Of a stretch of DNA of 36,472 nucleotides, positions 18,783 to 27,315 are shown one piece after another. Source of the DNA: Ignavibacteria bacterium. Lineage in GTDB: Bacteria; Bacteroidota; Ignavibacteria; Ignavibacteriales; SURF-24. The stretch is taken from contig JAAXKN010000026.1 of assembly GCA_025612375.1 (NCBI GenBank), positions 28,682 through 65,153 on the forward strand, in the 5' to 3' direction. Position 1 is the stretch's first letter, and each line of letters opens with the position of its first letter. A model generated the notes under the pieces. That model made no database searches. It was given only the letters and a program-made list of their open reading frames with translations, and had not been told where the DNA came from. A program made the translations under genes and the position numbers.

Positions 18783-19601
18783 ATGAAATTCTTAAAAAAT
18801 ACTTCGCTTTTCATTGTGTTTTTCTATTTCTGCGGCTTCAGCAATGATAACTCTCTCTGGAATTCCAATAACCCGGGCCAGATTATTCCAAAAGAGATGC
18901 ACCCGGGTGAAGATATTACTTATGTCGTCAGCTACGGATTCCTTAAGTTCGGCGAGGTCAGGCTCCTCATACTTGACCAGAAGGAAAAAAACGGCGTCAC
19001 TTACTTTAGAACTAAAGCCTATATAGATTCCTATAACGGAATCCCTTTTGTAAACCTGCACCAGATTTATGAAAGTAACTTCGACCGTAATCTCTATTCC
19101 GATTTCTTCAGGGCCACGGAAAAGGAAAAAGACTATATTAAATTCACGGAGTATTTTTTCGATTATAATTCCAGGACGGTTCACGTCAAAAAAGGGAAGT
19201 ATAAACCCTTTGAAATATGGGCGGATTCCACTACTCATGTTAACAATTTTTATCAGGACGGCCTTTCCTTGTTCTATTATGCCAGAATGAATACAGGACA
19301 GAAGAAAAGCGTTAACGTGCCTTGTTTTGTTACAGAGGACTTCGTCTATACCAAAATCAACTTCTACGACCAGGTCGAGACTACTTCAGTTGATGCGGTA
19401 GATTACGATATTGCCAGCGTAAGATTGGATGGACATACAGATTTTGTTTCAATTTTCGGTCTGACGGGAAATTTCGAAGGCTGGTTTACTAATGATAAAT
19501 ATGCCGTGCCCACAATTGCAAAGATGAAGGTAATAATTGGAAACGTAACTCTTGAACTTAAAAGCTACAAAATAGCCGGCTGGAACCCGCCCAAAGGCTG
19601 A
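18783..19601 (+). CDS. DUF3108 domain protein, exported
   Basis: The 272-residue product begins with a signal peptide (LKNTSLFIVFFYFCGF). The DUF3108 pattern follows: GEDITYVVSYGFLKFGEVRLLI, then DSYNGIPFVNLHQIYES, and a beta-rich body ending in a FVSIFGLTGNFEGWFTND-like segment. The family is periplasmic and often lies near envelope genes, but has no known reaction. The true start is the ATG at 18783, 1 base after the S41 protease stop; the longer frame overlaps that gene by over 100 bases. No lipobox is seen around Cys17. Translation is probably coupled to the protease. Confidence 0.82.
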   Translation: MKFLKNTSLFIVFFYFCGFSNDNSLWNSNNPGQIIPKEMHPGEDITYVVSYGFLKFGEVRLLILDQKEKNGVTYFRTKAYIDSYNGIPFVNLHQIYESNFDRNLYSDFFRATEKEKDYIKFTEYFFDYNSRTVHVKKGKYKPFEIWADSTTHVNNFYQDGLSLFYYARMNTGQKKSVNVPCFVTEDFVYTKINFYDQVETTSVDAVDYDIASVRLDGHTDFVSIFGLTGNFEGWFTNDKYAVPTIAKMKVIIGNVTLELKSYKIAGWNPPKG

Positions 19602-19657
19602 ATTTGCGCTTAATGTTCTCTGGTTTCATTTTTATTTGCTTCAAAACGGACCTTATT

Positions 19658-20179
19658 ATGGATAATTACTTATATAACTATAAAGATTTCACCCCAGAGG
19701 TTCACCCGGAGGCCATCATATTCCCCGGCGTGAAAATTATAGGCAGGGTCGAAATCGGGCAGGATTCCAGCATCTGGTACAATTCTGTCATCAGGGGCGA
19801 CGTCAATTTTATTAAAATCGGATCCAAAACGAACATACAGGACTTGTCCGTTCTGCACGTAACGTCTGATAACCCGCTTATTATAGGTAACGGCGTTACA
19901 ATTGGCCACGCCGTTAAACTTCACGGCTGCACGGTTGAGGACTTTTGCCTCATCGGAATTGGCTCTGTTGTCCTCGATGGCGCCGTGGTAAGCAGAAACT
20001 CTATCGTTGCTGCAGGTGCCGTCGTTAAACCGGGCTATGTTGTTCCTTCAGGCAAACTTGTCGCCGGAGTGCCGGCTAAAGTGGTCCGCGACCTTACTCC
20101 CTCTGAAATTGAGGACATAGCCCATTCAGCTGAGAGGTACACGGAATACGCAAGAAGCAGCAGGCAGGAAAAAGAGTAA
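19658..20179 (+). CDS. Gamma-class carbonic anhydrase-like protein
   Basis: The 173-residue product is a left-handed beta-helix of hexapeptide repeats (IIFPGVKIIGRVEIG, SSIWYNSVIRGDV). The three zinc-binding histidines of the Cam/YrdA type are in place: H67 in VLHVT, and H84 and H89 in IGHAVKLHGC. Members hydrate CO2 or bind other metals; many bacterial YrdA-like proteins have weak or unknown activity. The longer frame adds a hydrophobic stretch with no ribosome binding site, so I chose the ATG at 19658. It is the last gene of the envelope block; a terminator-like hairpin overlaps its stop codon. Confidence 0.9.
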   Translation: MDNYLYNYKDFTPEVHPEAIIFPGVKIIGRVEIGQDSSIWYNSVIRGDVNFIKIGSKTNIQDLSVLHVTSDNPLIIGNGVTIGHAVKLHGCTVEDFCLIGIGSVVLDGAVVSRNSIVAAGAVVKPGYVVPSGKLVAGVPAKVVRDLTPSEIEDIAHSAERYTEYARSSRQEKE

Positions 20180-20197
20180 TTTTTTTGCCGGTTTTTT
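20163..20197 (+). terminator. Probable intrinsic terminator overlapping the gamma-carbonic anhydrase stop
   Basis: A ten-pair stem joins GGCAGGAAAA (20163-20172) with TTTTTTTGCC (20180-20189). It contains two G-T pairs and is followed by GG and six T. The stop codon lies in the loop. The stem is mostly A-U, so strength is uncertain. Confidence 0.4.
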
Positions 20198-20381
20198 GAT
20201 GAAAATGTTGAAATTTTGCTTAAATTACTTTCTTTTTATCCGTAATTATTTACTTTTGCATGGAACAAATCGGGGCCTTAATCCTGTTATAAACTGGATG
20301 GGCAAATTCCCGGTTTCAAGGCTCTAATGGCCTTGATAATTATGCAATTTGTATTTGCTTAACAAATTAAAATAAGATATA

Positions 20382-20846
20382 TTGATTAAAAATCTTACTG
20401 TAGTTAGTGAAGGGAAAATTAAGGTTAACAAGAGGCTTTTACACCGCCTTGTTGGACTTTTAACAGAAGAAATGGAGCTTTCCATTGTCTCCCTTCCAAT
20501 TAATTTTTTAACCCCTGAGACTATCTGGAACATTAATAAACAGTATCTCGGGCATGATTATTCGACCGATATCATTACATTTAACTATTCGGGGGATAAC
20601 AAAGACTTAGACGGAGAAATACTTATTTCTGTTGCCGATGCGGCAGATAACGCTAAAAGATATGAATGTTCACTGGATAATGAGTTGTTGAGACTGGTCA
20701 TTCATGGTGTTTTGCACCTGATGGGTTACGATGACATTGAGATTGCTGACAGAAAAAAAATGAAGAAGCTCGAAAACTTCTTAACTAACAAATTTGAATA
20801 TCTCGTTCATAACGACAGACTTATTTATGACAGCCAAAATAGTTGA
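20382..20846 (+). CDS. ybeY: Endoribonuclease / rRNA maturation factor YbeY
   Basis: YbeY is a zinc-dependent single-strand ribonuclease needed for 16S rRNA 3' end maturation and ribosome quality control. The 154-residue product has the conserved STDIITFNYS and DGEILISV segments. The metal site is HGVLHLMGYDD at residues 108-118. The third ligand, His in most YbeY proteins, is Asp here (D118), as I recall for some Bacteroidota sequences. The start is TTG with no strong ribosome binding site. Its end overlaps the DUF494 gene by 20 bases. Confidence 0.94.
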   Translation: MIKNLTVVSEGKIKVNKRLLHRLVGLLTEEMELSIVSLPINFLTPETIWNINKQYLGHDYSTDIITFNYSGDNKDLDGEILISVADAADNAKRYECSLDNELLRLVIHGVLHLMGYDDIEIADRKKMKKLENFLTNKFEYLVHNDRLIYDSQNS

Positions 20847-21285
20847 AGTAATAGCTCAAATTCTTGATGCGCTCAGCAAAAACTCTTCTTTGGAAGAAGT
20901 GAACAGAAAATTAAGCCATAATAAGAATTTTGATAAACAAACTGTAAGCACGGCTTTCAGCTGGATATACGACAAAAAGCTTACGAATAATTATTTTAAT
21001 AATTCAATTAAAAATAAAGAAATTAAAAGTTTTAGATTCCTGACCGAAGAGGAAAAAGAAATTCTGGGAGTTGAAAATTACGACTATATTACTCATTTGA
21101 TAAATGTCGGTTTACTAAAACTCACTGATCTGGATAATATCCTGGAGCAGGTTACTTTATTTCCGGGTGATAAAATTTCTAAGGAAGAAATCAATTGGCT
21201 GATCCTGTTTTCTTTAGTTGATTTAAATGAAAGTATCCCCCCTGGAAGCAGAGTCCTTTTATATTCTTCGGATACAATTAACTAA
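20827..21285 (+). CDS. smg: DUF494 / Smg-like protein
   Basis: The 152-residue product matches the Smg family pattern: an N-terminal helical part (KIVEVIAQILDAL), a central FRFLTEEEKEILG, and a C-terminal half with YDYITHLINVGLLKLTDLDNIL. Its molecular role is unknown. In Escherichia coli smg lies beside genes for DprA-like and topoisomerase zinc-ribbon proteins, and here it directly precedes topA, so the association is conserved. The start at 20827 lies inside the end of ybeY; a longer frame from 20794 is less likely. The topA start is 14 bases downstream. Confidence 0.75.
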   Translation: MTAKIVEVIAQILDALSKNSSLEEVNRKLSHNKNFDKQTVSTAFSWIYDKKLTNNYFNNSIKNKEIKSFRFLTEEEKEILGVENYDYITHLINVGLLKLTDLDNILEQVTLFPGDKISKEEINWLILFSLVDLNESIPPGSRVLLYSSDTIN

Positions 21286-21299
21286 AGGAAATTTTGTAA

Positions 21300-23615
21300 A
21301 TGGAAAAAAATCTCGTTCTGGTGGAATCGCCTGCAAAGGCTAAAACCATCAATAAGTACCTTGGCAAGAATTATCTCGTTGAAGCTACTGTAGGACATAT
21401 AAAGAATCTTCCTAAGACAAAACTCGGCGTTGACATTGAGGACAACTTTAAGCCCCAGTTCGTCAACATCCGGGGCAAAGGAGATGTAATTAAAAAAATT
21501 AAAAGCCTTGCCTCTAAAAGCAAATCTGTGTATATCGCAACTGACCCTGACCGCGAAGGGGAAGCTATTGCCCAGGATATAGCAGACGTAATTGAAAACG
21601 TGACCGACGGCAAGATCTTTAGAGTCCTTTTTAATGAAATCACAAAAAACGCCGTTAATAAGGCCATTAACTCCCCCCTTGAAATAGACACCAACCTGGT
21701 TTCTTCTCAAAGGGCCAGAAGGGTAATGGACAGAATTATTGGCTATAAGATCAGCCCGTTCCTCTGGAGAGCCGTCCTTGACCCATCCAGCTTTAACCTG
21801 TCTGCCGGTCGCGTGCAGTCTGTTGCCTTAAGACTCATATGCGAAAGAGAAAAGGAAATTGAAAACTTTATCATAACCGAGTACTGGGCTATCTGGGCCG
21901 ACTTTAAGACTGAAAAAGGAGACATCTTCCGCGCAAAACTGGTCGAGGTCGACGGCAAAACCCTCAGAATCCAGCCCAAACCGCAGATGACGGAAAAAGA
22001 CTGGGAAGAATTCCTTGTCGGCAACTTCGCCCTTAATAACGAAACCTCGGCTCAGGAAGTCCTGGACCGCCTGGTAAAGAAAAATAATTTTGTTATAAGC
22101 GACGTTAATAAAAAAGAAGGCAGACGCAATCCTCCGCCTCCTTTTATTACCAGCTCCATGCAGGCTGAAGCCTCACGCACTCTCAGACTTAAGCCCAGCC
22201 ATACAATGGCAATTGCTCAGAACCTCTACGAGGGAATTGACCTTGGGAAAGAGGGCACAGTTGGTTTAATTACTTATATGAGAACCGATTCAACAAGGCT
22301 TAGCCCTGAAATCGTGGGTGACCTCAGAGAGTATATTAAAGATACCTACGGCAATAAATACCTTCCTGAACAGATCCGTGTCTATGAAAAGAAAAACGGT
22401 GCCAACGTCCAGGACGCCCATGAAGCCATCAGGCCAACATCTTTAAGATATACACCTGAATTCGTTAAGCCTTTCCTTGAACCCAAACAGTTCAAACTCT
22501 ATGAGCTCGTCTGGAAAAGGTTCGTGGCCTCGCAGATGAACCCTGCAATTACAGAAACTACCGTAATTGAGGTCCGCGCAGATGAATTCCTCTTTAAGGC
22601 CTCCGGCACCGCTATACGCTTCGACGGATTCCTTCAGGTATACGAGGAACAGTCGGAAGAAACAAACGGTAAAGATGAGGGTGAAAACGACCTTATCCCA
22701 TTGGGTCTTGAGGCAGGGCAGAAGGTGGGACTTGAAAACCTGCATAAGACACAGCACTTTACTAAGCCCCCTGCACGCTATAGCGAAAGCACACTGATTA
22801 AAGAGCTCGAAAGCCGCGGTATCGGAAGGCCTTCAACTTATGCAATGATCGTTGGAACTATTCAGGACAGAAAGTACGTCTATACCGAGGAAAAACGCCT
22901 GAGGCCAACGGAACTCGGGAAAAAAGTTAATGACATTCTTGTCCAGAGCTTCCCCGAAGTCCTTAACGTGAACTTTACGGCCCGTATGGAAGATGAACTA
23001 GACCTTATAGCCCAGGGCGAAATCGGATACCTTAACGTGCTTAACGATTTTTATCACCCGTTTTCAGACGCCCTCAAAAAGGTTGAAGATAATGTGGAGA
23101 AGATCTACTGCGACCTTTGCGGCAGTGAAATGGTAATTAAAATGGGTCGCTTCGGTAAATTCCTGGCCTGCAGCAATTATCCTGATTGCAAAAACATCAA
23201 GTCCTTAAAGGACCTGCACCCGGGTGAACCGAAGGAACCCGAATATACAGGCGAAAAATGCGAAAAATGCGGCGCTAACACCGTCTACAGAAACGGGAAA
23301 TTCGGACGCTTCATTGGGTGCGAACGCTATCCCGACTGCGACTATATCAAACCCCTCGTTACAGGCGTTAAATGCCCCAAATGCAAGGAAGGCGATATTA
23401 TCGAAAGACAGTCCAGAAAAGGCAAGGTATTCTACGGGTGCAGCCGCTATCCCGACTGTGACTTTGTCGCCTGGTATAAACCTGTTCCCGTAAGCTGCCC
23501 GAACGGCGACTCTCTTTATATGGAAAAAAGGTACAGCCAGAAAAAAGGCGAGTACTTGCGCTGCCCGGTCTGCAGCGAGGAAATAGTGGAAGAGTTAAAA
23601 GAGACATCGGATTAA
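21300..23615 (+). CDS. topA: DNA topoisomerase I
   Basis: TopA relaxes negative supercoils by cutting one strand through a tyrosine link. The TOPRIM domain opens with LVLVESPAKAKTI (acidic E9) and has ATDPDREGEAIA. The catalytic tyrosine is Y326 in GLITYMRTDSTRL. The 771-residue protein ends in zinc-ribbon domains with repeated Cys pairs: CDLCG, CEKCG and CPKCK each paired with a C-x(5)-C ending (NYPDC or RYPDC), and a last CPNG...CPVC unit. The start follows AAAGGA. It is cotranscribed with the DUF494 gene upstream and probably with xerC downstream. Confidence 0.97.
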   Translation: MEKNLVLVESPAKAKTINKYLGKNYLVEATVGHIKNLPKTKLGVDIEDNFKPQFVNIRGKGDVIKKIKSLASKSKSVYIATDPDREGEAIAQDIADVIENVTDGKIFRVLFNEITKNAVNKAINSPLEIDTNLVSSQRARRVMDRIIGYKISPFLWRAVLDPSSFNLSAGRVQSVALRLICEREKEIENFIITEYWAIWADFKTEKGDIFRAKLVEVDGKTLRIQPKPQMTEKDWEEFLVGNFALNNETSAQEVLDRLVKKNNFVISDVNKKEGRRNPPPPFITSSMQAEASRTLRLKPSHTMAIAQNLYEGIDLGKEGTVGLITYMRTDSTRLSPEIVGDLREYIKDTYGNKYLPEQIRVYEKKNGANVQDAHEAIRPTSLRYTPEFVKPFLEPKQFKLYELVWKRFVASQMNPAITETTVIEVRADEFLFKASGTAIRFDGFLQVYEEQSEETNGKDEGENDLIPLGLEAGQKVGLENLHKTQHFTKPPARYSESTLIKELESRGIGRPSTYAMIVGTIQDRKYVYTEEKRLRPTELGKKVNDILVQSFPEVLNVNFTARMEDELDLIAQGEIGYLNVLNDFYHPFSDALKKVEDNVEKIYCDLCGSEMVIKMGRFGKFLACSNYPDCKNIKSLKDLHPGEPKEPEYTGEKCEKCGANTVYRNGKFGRFIGCERYPDCDYIKPLVTGVKCPKCKEGDIIERQSRKGKVFYGCSRYPDCDFVAWYKPVPVSCPNGDSLYMEKRYSQKKGEYLRCPVCSEEIVEELKETSD

Positions 23616-23657
23616 GTATTTAGTTCAAATTAGTTTTTCCACTGAAATTCTTAATTT

Positions 23658-24536
23658 ATGGAAATAAAAAGGGTTATAGATGACTTCCTGGAAAACCTGC
23701 AGAAACTCCGCAGGTTTTCCGGAAATACGGTTAAATCCTACACTCAGGATCTTGAGCAGTTTTGTGAATTCTGCCATTCTCTTCATGTTACCGATGTGCT
23801 TCAGGTAAATGAAAAACTGGTAAGACGTTTTGTTATCAGCATCAATGTCAATAACGAATACGAAAAAAGCACAGTCTCAAGAAAACTCTCGGCAGTAAGA
23901 AGCCTCTTCAACTACGCCCTGAGGAATAATCTTGTCCCCTCAAACCCCTTGAAAAGGATATCCAACCCGCAGGTAAAAAGAAAACTTCCGGAAGTCGTTC
24001 CCATGGCCGTTATGGATGAAATATCCGAAAAGCTCGGCAGGGAAGACAGGCTTCTTCATAACGCCGTTATGGAAGTTCTCTACAGCTGCGCTCTTCGTGT
24101 CAGTGAACTCTGCAGCCTTAACCTGGGTGATATAGATTTCGAGAAGGGCTCGGTCAGGGTTTTAGGCAAGGGATCTAAAACAAGGATTGTCCCCATTGGA
24201 AAGGAATCCCTTCAAGTCGTAAAGAAGTATCTTGATTCACGGGGTGCTTTAGAGTATAATTATCCAATATTCGTAACTTCAAGGAGCAAAAGGATTTATC
24301 CGCGTTACGTTTATAGGATAGTTAACAAATATCTGAGTGAGGAAACGGAGCTTAAGAAAAAAAGCCCCCATGTCTTAAGGCATACGGCGGCAACCCATAT
24401 GCTTGATAACGGAGCAGATCTGCTTGCCGTCAAGGAAATATTGGGTCACGAAAGTCTATCAACCACTCAAATCTACACGCACGTCTCCATTGAGCGGTTG
24501 AAGAACATATATAAACAAGCTCATCCTAAATCTTAA
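23658..24536 (+). CDS. xerC: Tyrosine recombinase XerC/XerD
   Basis: This recombinase resolves chromosome dimers at dif. The N-terminal SAM-like domain covers about residues 1-95 (RRFSGNTVKSYTQDL). The catalytic residues are all present: R147, K171, H238, R241, H264 and the nucleophile Y273 in STTQIYTHV. At 292 residues it is the length of chromosomal XerC/D, with no integrase extension, and it sits in a housekeeping operon, so a phage or transposon origin is unlikely. XerC versus XerD cannot be decided alone; xerC next to hpf is common in this phylum. Confidence 0.9.
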   Translation: MEIKRVIDDFLENLQKLRRFSGNTVKSYTQDLEQFCEFCHSLHVTDVLQVNEKLVRRFVISINVNNEYEKSTVSRKLSAVRSLFNYALRNNLVPSNPLKRISNPQVKRKLPEVVPMAVMDEISEKLGREDRLLHNAVMEVLYSCALRVSELCSLNLGDIDFEKGSVRVLGKGSKTRIVPIGKESLQVVKKYLDSRGALEYNYPIFVTSRSKRIYPRYVYRIVNKYLSEETELKKKSPHVLRHTAATHMLDNGADLLAVKEILGHESLSTTQIYTHVSIERLKNIYKQAHPKS

Positions 24537-24549
24537 AAAGGAGCATCAT

Positions 24550-24927
24550 ATGAACATTCAAATCACTTCAAGGAAGTTTAAGGCTAAAGACTCTCTGAAA
24601 GATTATATCTATGCAGAGGTTGGCGCTTTAGATAGGCTTAATGACGGCATTAACGACATTGAAGTTATTTTGAGCTTTGAGAACTTAAAGGATAGCACTA
24701 AGATTGCCGAAATCATCTTGCCAATTCCTGGCAAGGTACTAACTGCAAAGGAAAATTCAGACGACTTTAAGAAGTCTGTTTCTGCTGCGGTTACAAAAAT
24801 AGAAAAACAGCTTAGCAAAATAAAAACCAAGGTTGTCGACGGAAAAAGGAGCGATAGAGTAGAAAGGGCTGCTGTTTCCGAAGAACCCCCTGTTGTCTCC
24901 CCGGAAGAGGAAGAAGAAGAAGAGTAA
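24550..24927 (+). CDS. hpf: Ribosome hibernation-promoting factor, short type
   Basis: HPF binds the 30S decoding region in poor conditions and blocks translation. The 125-residue product begins with MNIQITSRKFKAKDSLKDY and has the beta-alpha fold of the S30AE family up to about residue 100. A Glu-rich tail (SPEEEEEEE) follows; the long C-terminal dimerisation domain is absent. An excellent AAAGGAG lies 7 bases before the start. It stands between xerC and hprK with gaps of 13 and 6 bases. Confidence 0.92.
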   Translation: MNIQITSRKFKAKDSLKDYIYAEVGALDRLNDGINDIEVILSFENLKDSTKIAEIILPIPGKVLTAKENSDDFKKSVSAAVTKIEKQLSKIKTKVVDGKRSDRVERAAVSEEPPVVSPEEEEEEE

Positions 24928-24933
24928 AAAAGG

Positions 24934-25944
24934 ATGAAACTGGACGATAAGAAAATAATCAAAAAAGAAAGTATAACGGTTGATTTCTTTTATAAGAATG
25001 TTAAAGACCGCTTTAAGCTCACTTTGTTTACTGATGAAACGGGCTTTAACAGAAATATTTACGATCAGAACCTTCACAGACCCGGCCTTGCACTGGCCGG
25101 GTTCGTGGAGCTTTTCTCATATACACGCATTCAGATCTTCGGCAATACGGAAATGAAGTATCTGAACCAGCTTACCATAGAAGAAAGAGTTATTACATTG
25201 AGAAGAATATTCCAGTTCGAGATTCCCTGCATTATCTTAACAGACGGCAACCAGCCGTTTCCTGAAATGACTGAACTGGCAAACGAGTTCCATATCCCTA
25301 TGTTCGGGTCAACTTTTACCACCACAAAACTGGTCTACCTTGTAGGCGACTTCCTGGACGACCAGTTTGCACCCAGACTTTCCATACACGGATCATTTGT
25401 TGACGTCTACGGCGTCGGTATACTCTTCGTCGGTAAGTCAGGCATCGGAAAAAGCGAAGTTGCACTCGACCTGGTTGAAAGAGGCCACCGCCTCGTTGCC
25501 GACGACGTTATTATAGTCACAAAGAAGGGTGAAAACATCCTCATGGGCTCAGGCACCGAGCTTGTAAAACACTTCATGGAAGTACGCGGAATAGGCATTA
25601 TTGACGTCAAAAGCATGTTCGGCGTCCGGGCAATCCGCTTCCAGAAAAGACTCGAAATAATTGTTGAACTGGAAGTATGGGACGAGAAGTCTCATTATAC
25701 GCGCACGGGTCTTGATGAAGAGGTTTTCAGCCTCCTGGATATAGAGATACCCTACATAAAACTTCCTATTCTGCCCGGAAAGAACATTACGGTAATTTCA
25801 GAAGTTATAAGCCTGAACTACCTCCTGAAACACTACGGCTACGATTCGGCAAAAGTCCTGCAGAGAAGGCTCGAGGACCGCTTAAACCGCATCAACGTCG
25901 ACGACAAGCGCTTCGTGGACTACTTCGAGCACGATTTCGAATAA
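24934..25944 (+). CDS. hprK: HPr kinase/phosphorylase
   Basis: HprK phosphorylates a seryl residue of HPr and reverses this, linking carbon state to regulation. The 336-residue product is full length. The catalytic domain has Walker A GKSGIGKS at 167-174, H152 in IHGSFVDVYG, the HRLVADD segment with D190 and D191, and the HprK signature MEVRGIGIID at 215-224. The N-terminal domain (1-130) is of the usual type. The start ATG directly follows the hpf gene. No HPr or PTS enzyme gene is in this window, so the partner lies elsewhere or the role differs. Confidence 0.95.
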   Translation: MKLDDKKIIKKESITVDFFYKNVKDRFKLTLFTDETGFNRNIYDQNLHRPGLALAGFVELFSYTRIQIFGNTEMKYLNQLTIEERVITLRRIFQFEIPCIILTDGNQPFPEMTELANEFHIPMFGSTFTTTKLVYLVGDFLDDQFAPRLSIHGSFVDVYGVGILFVGKSGIGKSEVALDLVERGHRLVADDVIIVTKKGENILMGSGTELVKHFMEVRGIGIIDVKSMFGVRAIRFQKRLEIIVELEVWDEKSHYTRTGLDEEVFSLLDIEIPYIKLPILPGKNITVISEVISLNYLLKHYGYDSAKVLQRRLEDRLNRINVDDKRFVDYFEHDFE

Positions 25945-26061
25945 TTGCATATGTAGCCCCTCCGTGCCGCACGCTTCAATTTGAAAAATTGCAACTATAG
26001 ACGGGTACCTTTCATGAAGTCACGAAGGGATGCCCTGTCTGTAGCATATTTTTCTTGACAT
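25945..26061 (+). ncRNA. Possible structured RNA or regulatory leader between hprK and the M23 peptidase gene
   Basis: The sequence between the hprK stop and the next ribosome binding site can fold into one long imperfect hairpin. ATATGT (25949-25954) pairs with GCATAT (26044-26049). CCCTCCGTG (25958-25966) pairs with CACGAAGGG (26021-26029) at 8 of 9 positions. The arm ends in CATATTTTTC, which resembles a terminator tail. An inner palindrome CGTGC-C-GCACG lies at 25963-25973. I found no match to tmRNA, SRP, 6S or a known riboswitch. It could be the hprK terminator, an untranslated leader or a small RNA. Confidence 0.3.
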
Positions 26062-26073
26062 AAAGGAGTTATT

Positions 26074-27003
26074 TTGATAACTTCGCACTCATCTATGAAC
26101 AAGTTTTACTATTTCTCGAAAACGAAGCTGAAGTTAATTGAGATAAGCAATTTTTATAAAAAATTCTTGTCTTTGTTCATATTACTTGTGCTCGTCGTTT
26201 CTTTCTTGCTTTTTGGGGGATTCCTTTTAATCAACTCATTCGTTAACTCCGACAGTGAAATGTCGGACCTTAAGTCCGAAAATAAAGATCTTTCCCGGAA
26301 ACTCTCCGAGATGGCATCTTTATATAAGAAACTTAATACCTCGGTCGATAGCCTTTCTAAGGCTAATAGCGAACTTAGAGTTGCTGCAGATCTGCCGCCA
26401 TCATCCGATGAGGAAAAAGCCCTCGGAACAGGCGGCGGCATTTTCGAAAAGCTGTTTTCCAAGAAACATTCAGGCGTCGACCTGGATAACTTGTCTGAAT
26501 TTGTAGACAAAATCCAGACGAAAATCGCTTACGAAAAATCCAATTATATGGAAATTTCAAATAAACTTAAAAGTAATGAGAAACTCTTTGAGGCCATTCC
26601 GGCAGTTAAACCCGCTGACGGCGTCGTTACTGCTCATGGCTTCGGAATGCGTAAACACCCTATACTCGGCGTAATGAGAATGCACGAGGGAATTGACATC
26701 GTCGTTGATGTCGGCACCCCTGTCTATGCACCGGGAAGCGGAACTATTGCATTCGTTGGTACAAAAGGCGGCTTCGGATTATGCATTGAAATAGATCACG
26801 GTTTTGGCTATAGAACAATTATGGGTCATCTTTCTGAAGCCTCGGTTACCATGGGACAGAAAGTTAACAGAGGGACTATGATAGCCAGAAGCGGTAATAC
26901 CGGGTTGTCTACAGGACCCCACCTTCACTACGAGGTGCACCATAACGGACTGGCTCTTAACCCGGAGGACTTTTTCTTTGATGATTTGAACTTATTTAAT
27001 TAA
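26074..27003 (+). CDS. M23 family membrane-anchored metallopeptidase
   Basis: The 309-residue product is a LytM-type peptidoglycan hydrolase or an activator of one. A membrane segment (SLFILLVLVVSFLLFGGFLL) covers residues 33-52. A coiled coil follows at about 60-105 (SDLKSENKDLSRKLSEMASL), as in NlpD/EnvC-like proteins. The LytM domain has zinc residues H204 and D208 in HEGID, and HLH with H283 and H285 in GPHLHYEVH, so the active site is intact. The start is TTG, 5 bases after AAAGGAG; an ATG seven codons downstream is a weaker alternative. Confidence 0.92.
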   Translation: MITSHSSMNKFYYFSKTKLKLIEISNFYKKFLSLFILLVLVVSFLLFGGFLLINSFVNSDSEMSDLKSENKDLSRKLSEMASLYKKLNTSVDSLSKANSELRVAADLPPSSDEEKALGTGGGIFEKLFSKKHSGVDLDNLSEFVDKIQTKIAYEKSNYMEISNKLKSNEKLFEAIPAVKPADGVVTAHGFGMRKHPILGVMRMHEGIDIVVDVGTPVYAPGSGTIAFVGTKGGFGLCIEIDHGFGYRTIMGHLSEASVTMGQKVNRGTMIARSGNTGLSTGPHLHYEVHHNGLALNPEDFFFDDLNLFN

Positions 27004-27039
27004 ATTAAAAAAAACAAAATTTTTTCCGGAGTAAGGTAT

Positions 27040-27267
27040 ATGATTTGGACAGTGGAATTAGCTTCTTATTTAGATGATGCCCCATGGCCAGCTACAAAAG
27101 AAGAATTAATAGATTATGCCGAACGAATCGGCGCTCCCTTGGAAGTAATTGAGAACCTCCAGGAACTGGAGGACTCGGAAGAGCCTTACGAGACTATTGA
27201 GGATATCTGGCCCGATTATCCAAGCGACGAAGATTTCTTCTATAACGACGATGACGATATGATGTAA
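27040..27267 (+). CDS. DUF2795 domain protein, small and acidic
   Basis: This 75-residue protein carries the DUF2795 pattern: YLDDAPWPATKEELIDYAER followed by IGAPLEVIENLQEL. The C-terminal third is strongly acidic (FFYNDDDDMM). It has no known activity; related sequences are widespread in this phylum as single short genes. A good ribosome binding site (GGAGTAAGG) precedes it and a strong terminator lies 6 bases after its stop. It may therefore be expressed with the M23 gene or alone. Confidence 0.85.
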   Translation: MIWTVELASYLDDAPWPATKEELIDYAERIGAPLEVIENLQELEDSEEPYETIEDIWPDYPSDEDFFYNDDDDMM

Positions 27268-27273
27268 GATCAC

Positions 27274-27298
27274 AGGCGCCTCTTGTAGGCGCCTTTTT
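27274..27298 (+). terminator. Rho-independent terminator after the DUF2795 gene
   Basis: AGGCGCCT (27274-27281), a CTTGT loop and AGGCGCCT (27287-27294) form a perfect 8-base-pair stem followed by TTTT. It separates the DUF2795 gene from holB. Confidence 0.88.
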
Positions 27299-27315
27299 CG
27301 ATTAAGAATCCATAT

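Noticed and set aside
20255-20345. tRNA-like stretch before ybeY
   Set aside because: No cloverleaf with an acceptor stem or T-loop consensus could be drawn.
23658-24536. Mobile-element integrase
   Set aside because: Length, operon position and lack of extra domains fit chromosomal XerC/D.
24609-24962. Ser-rich minus-strand frame
   Set aside because: The Ser run is the reverse complement of the Glu-rich HPF tail.
26055-26060. TTGACA as a -35 box for the M23 gene
   Set aside because: The matching -10 would fall inside the coding start and the ribosome binding site lies between; not usable for this gene.
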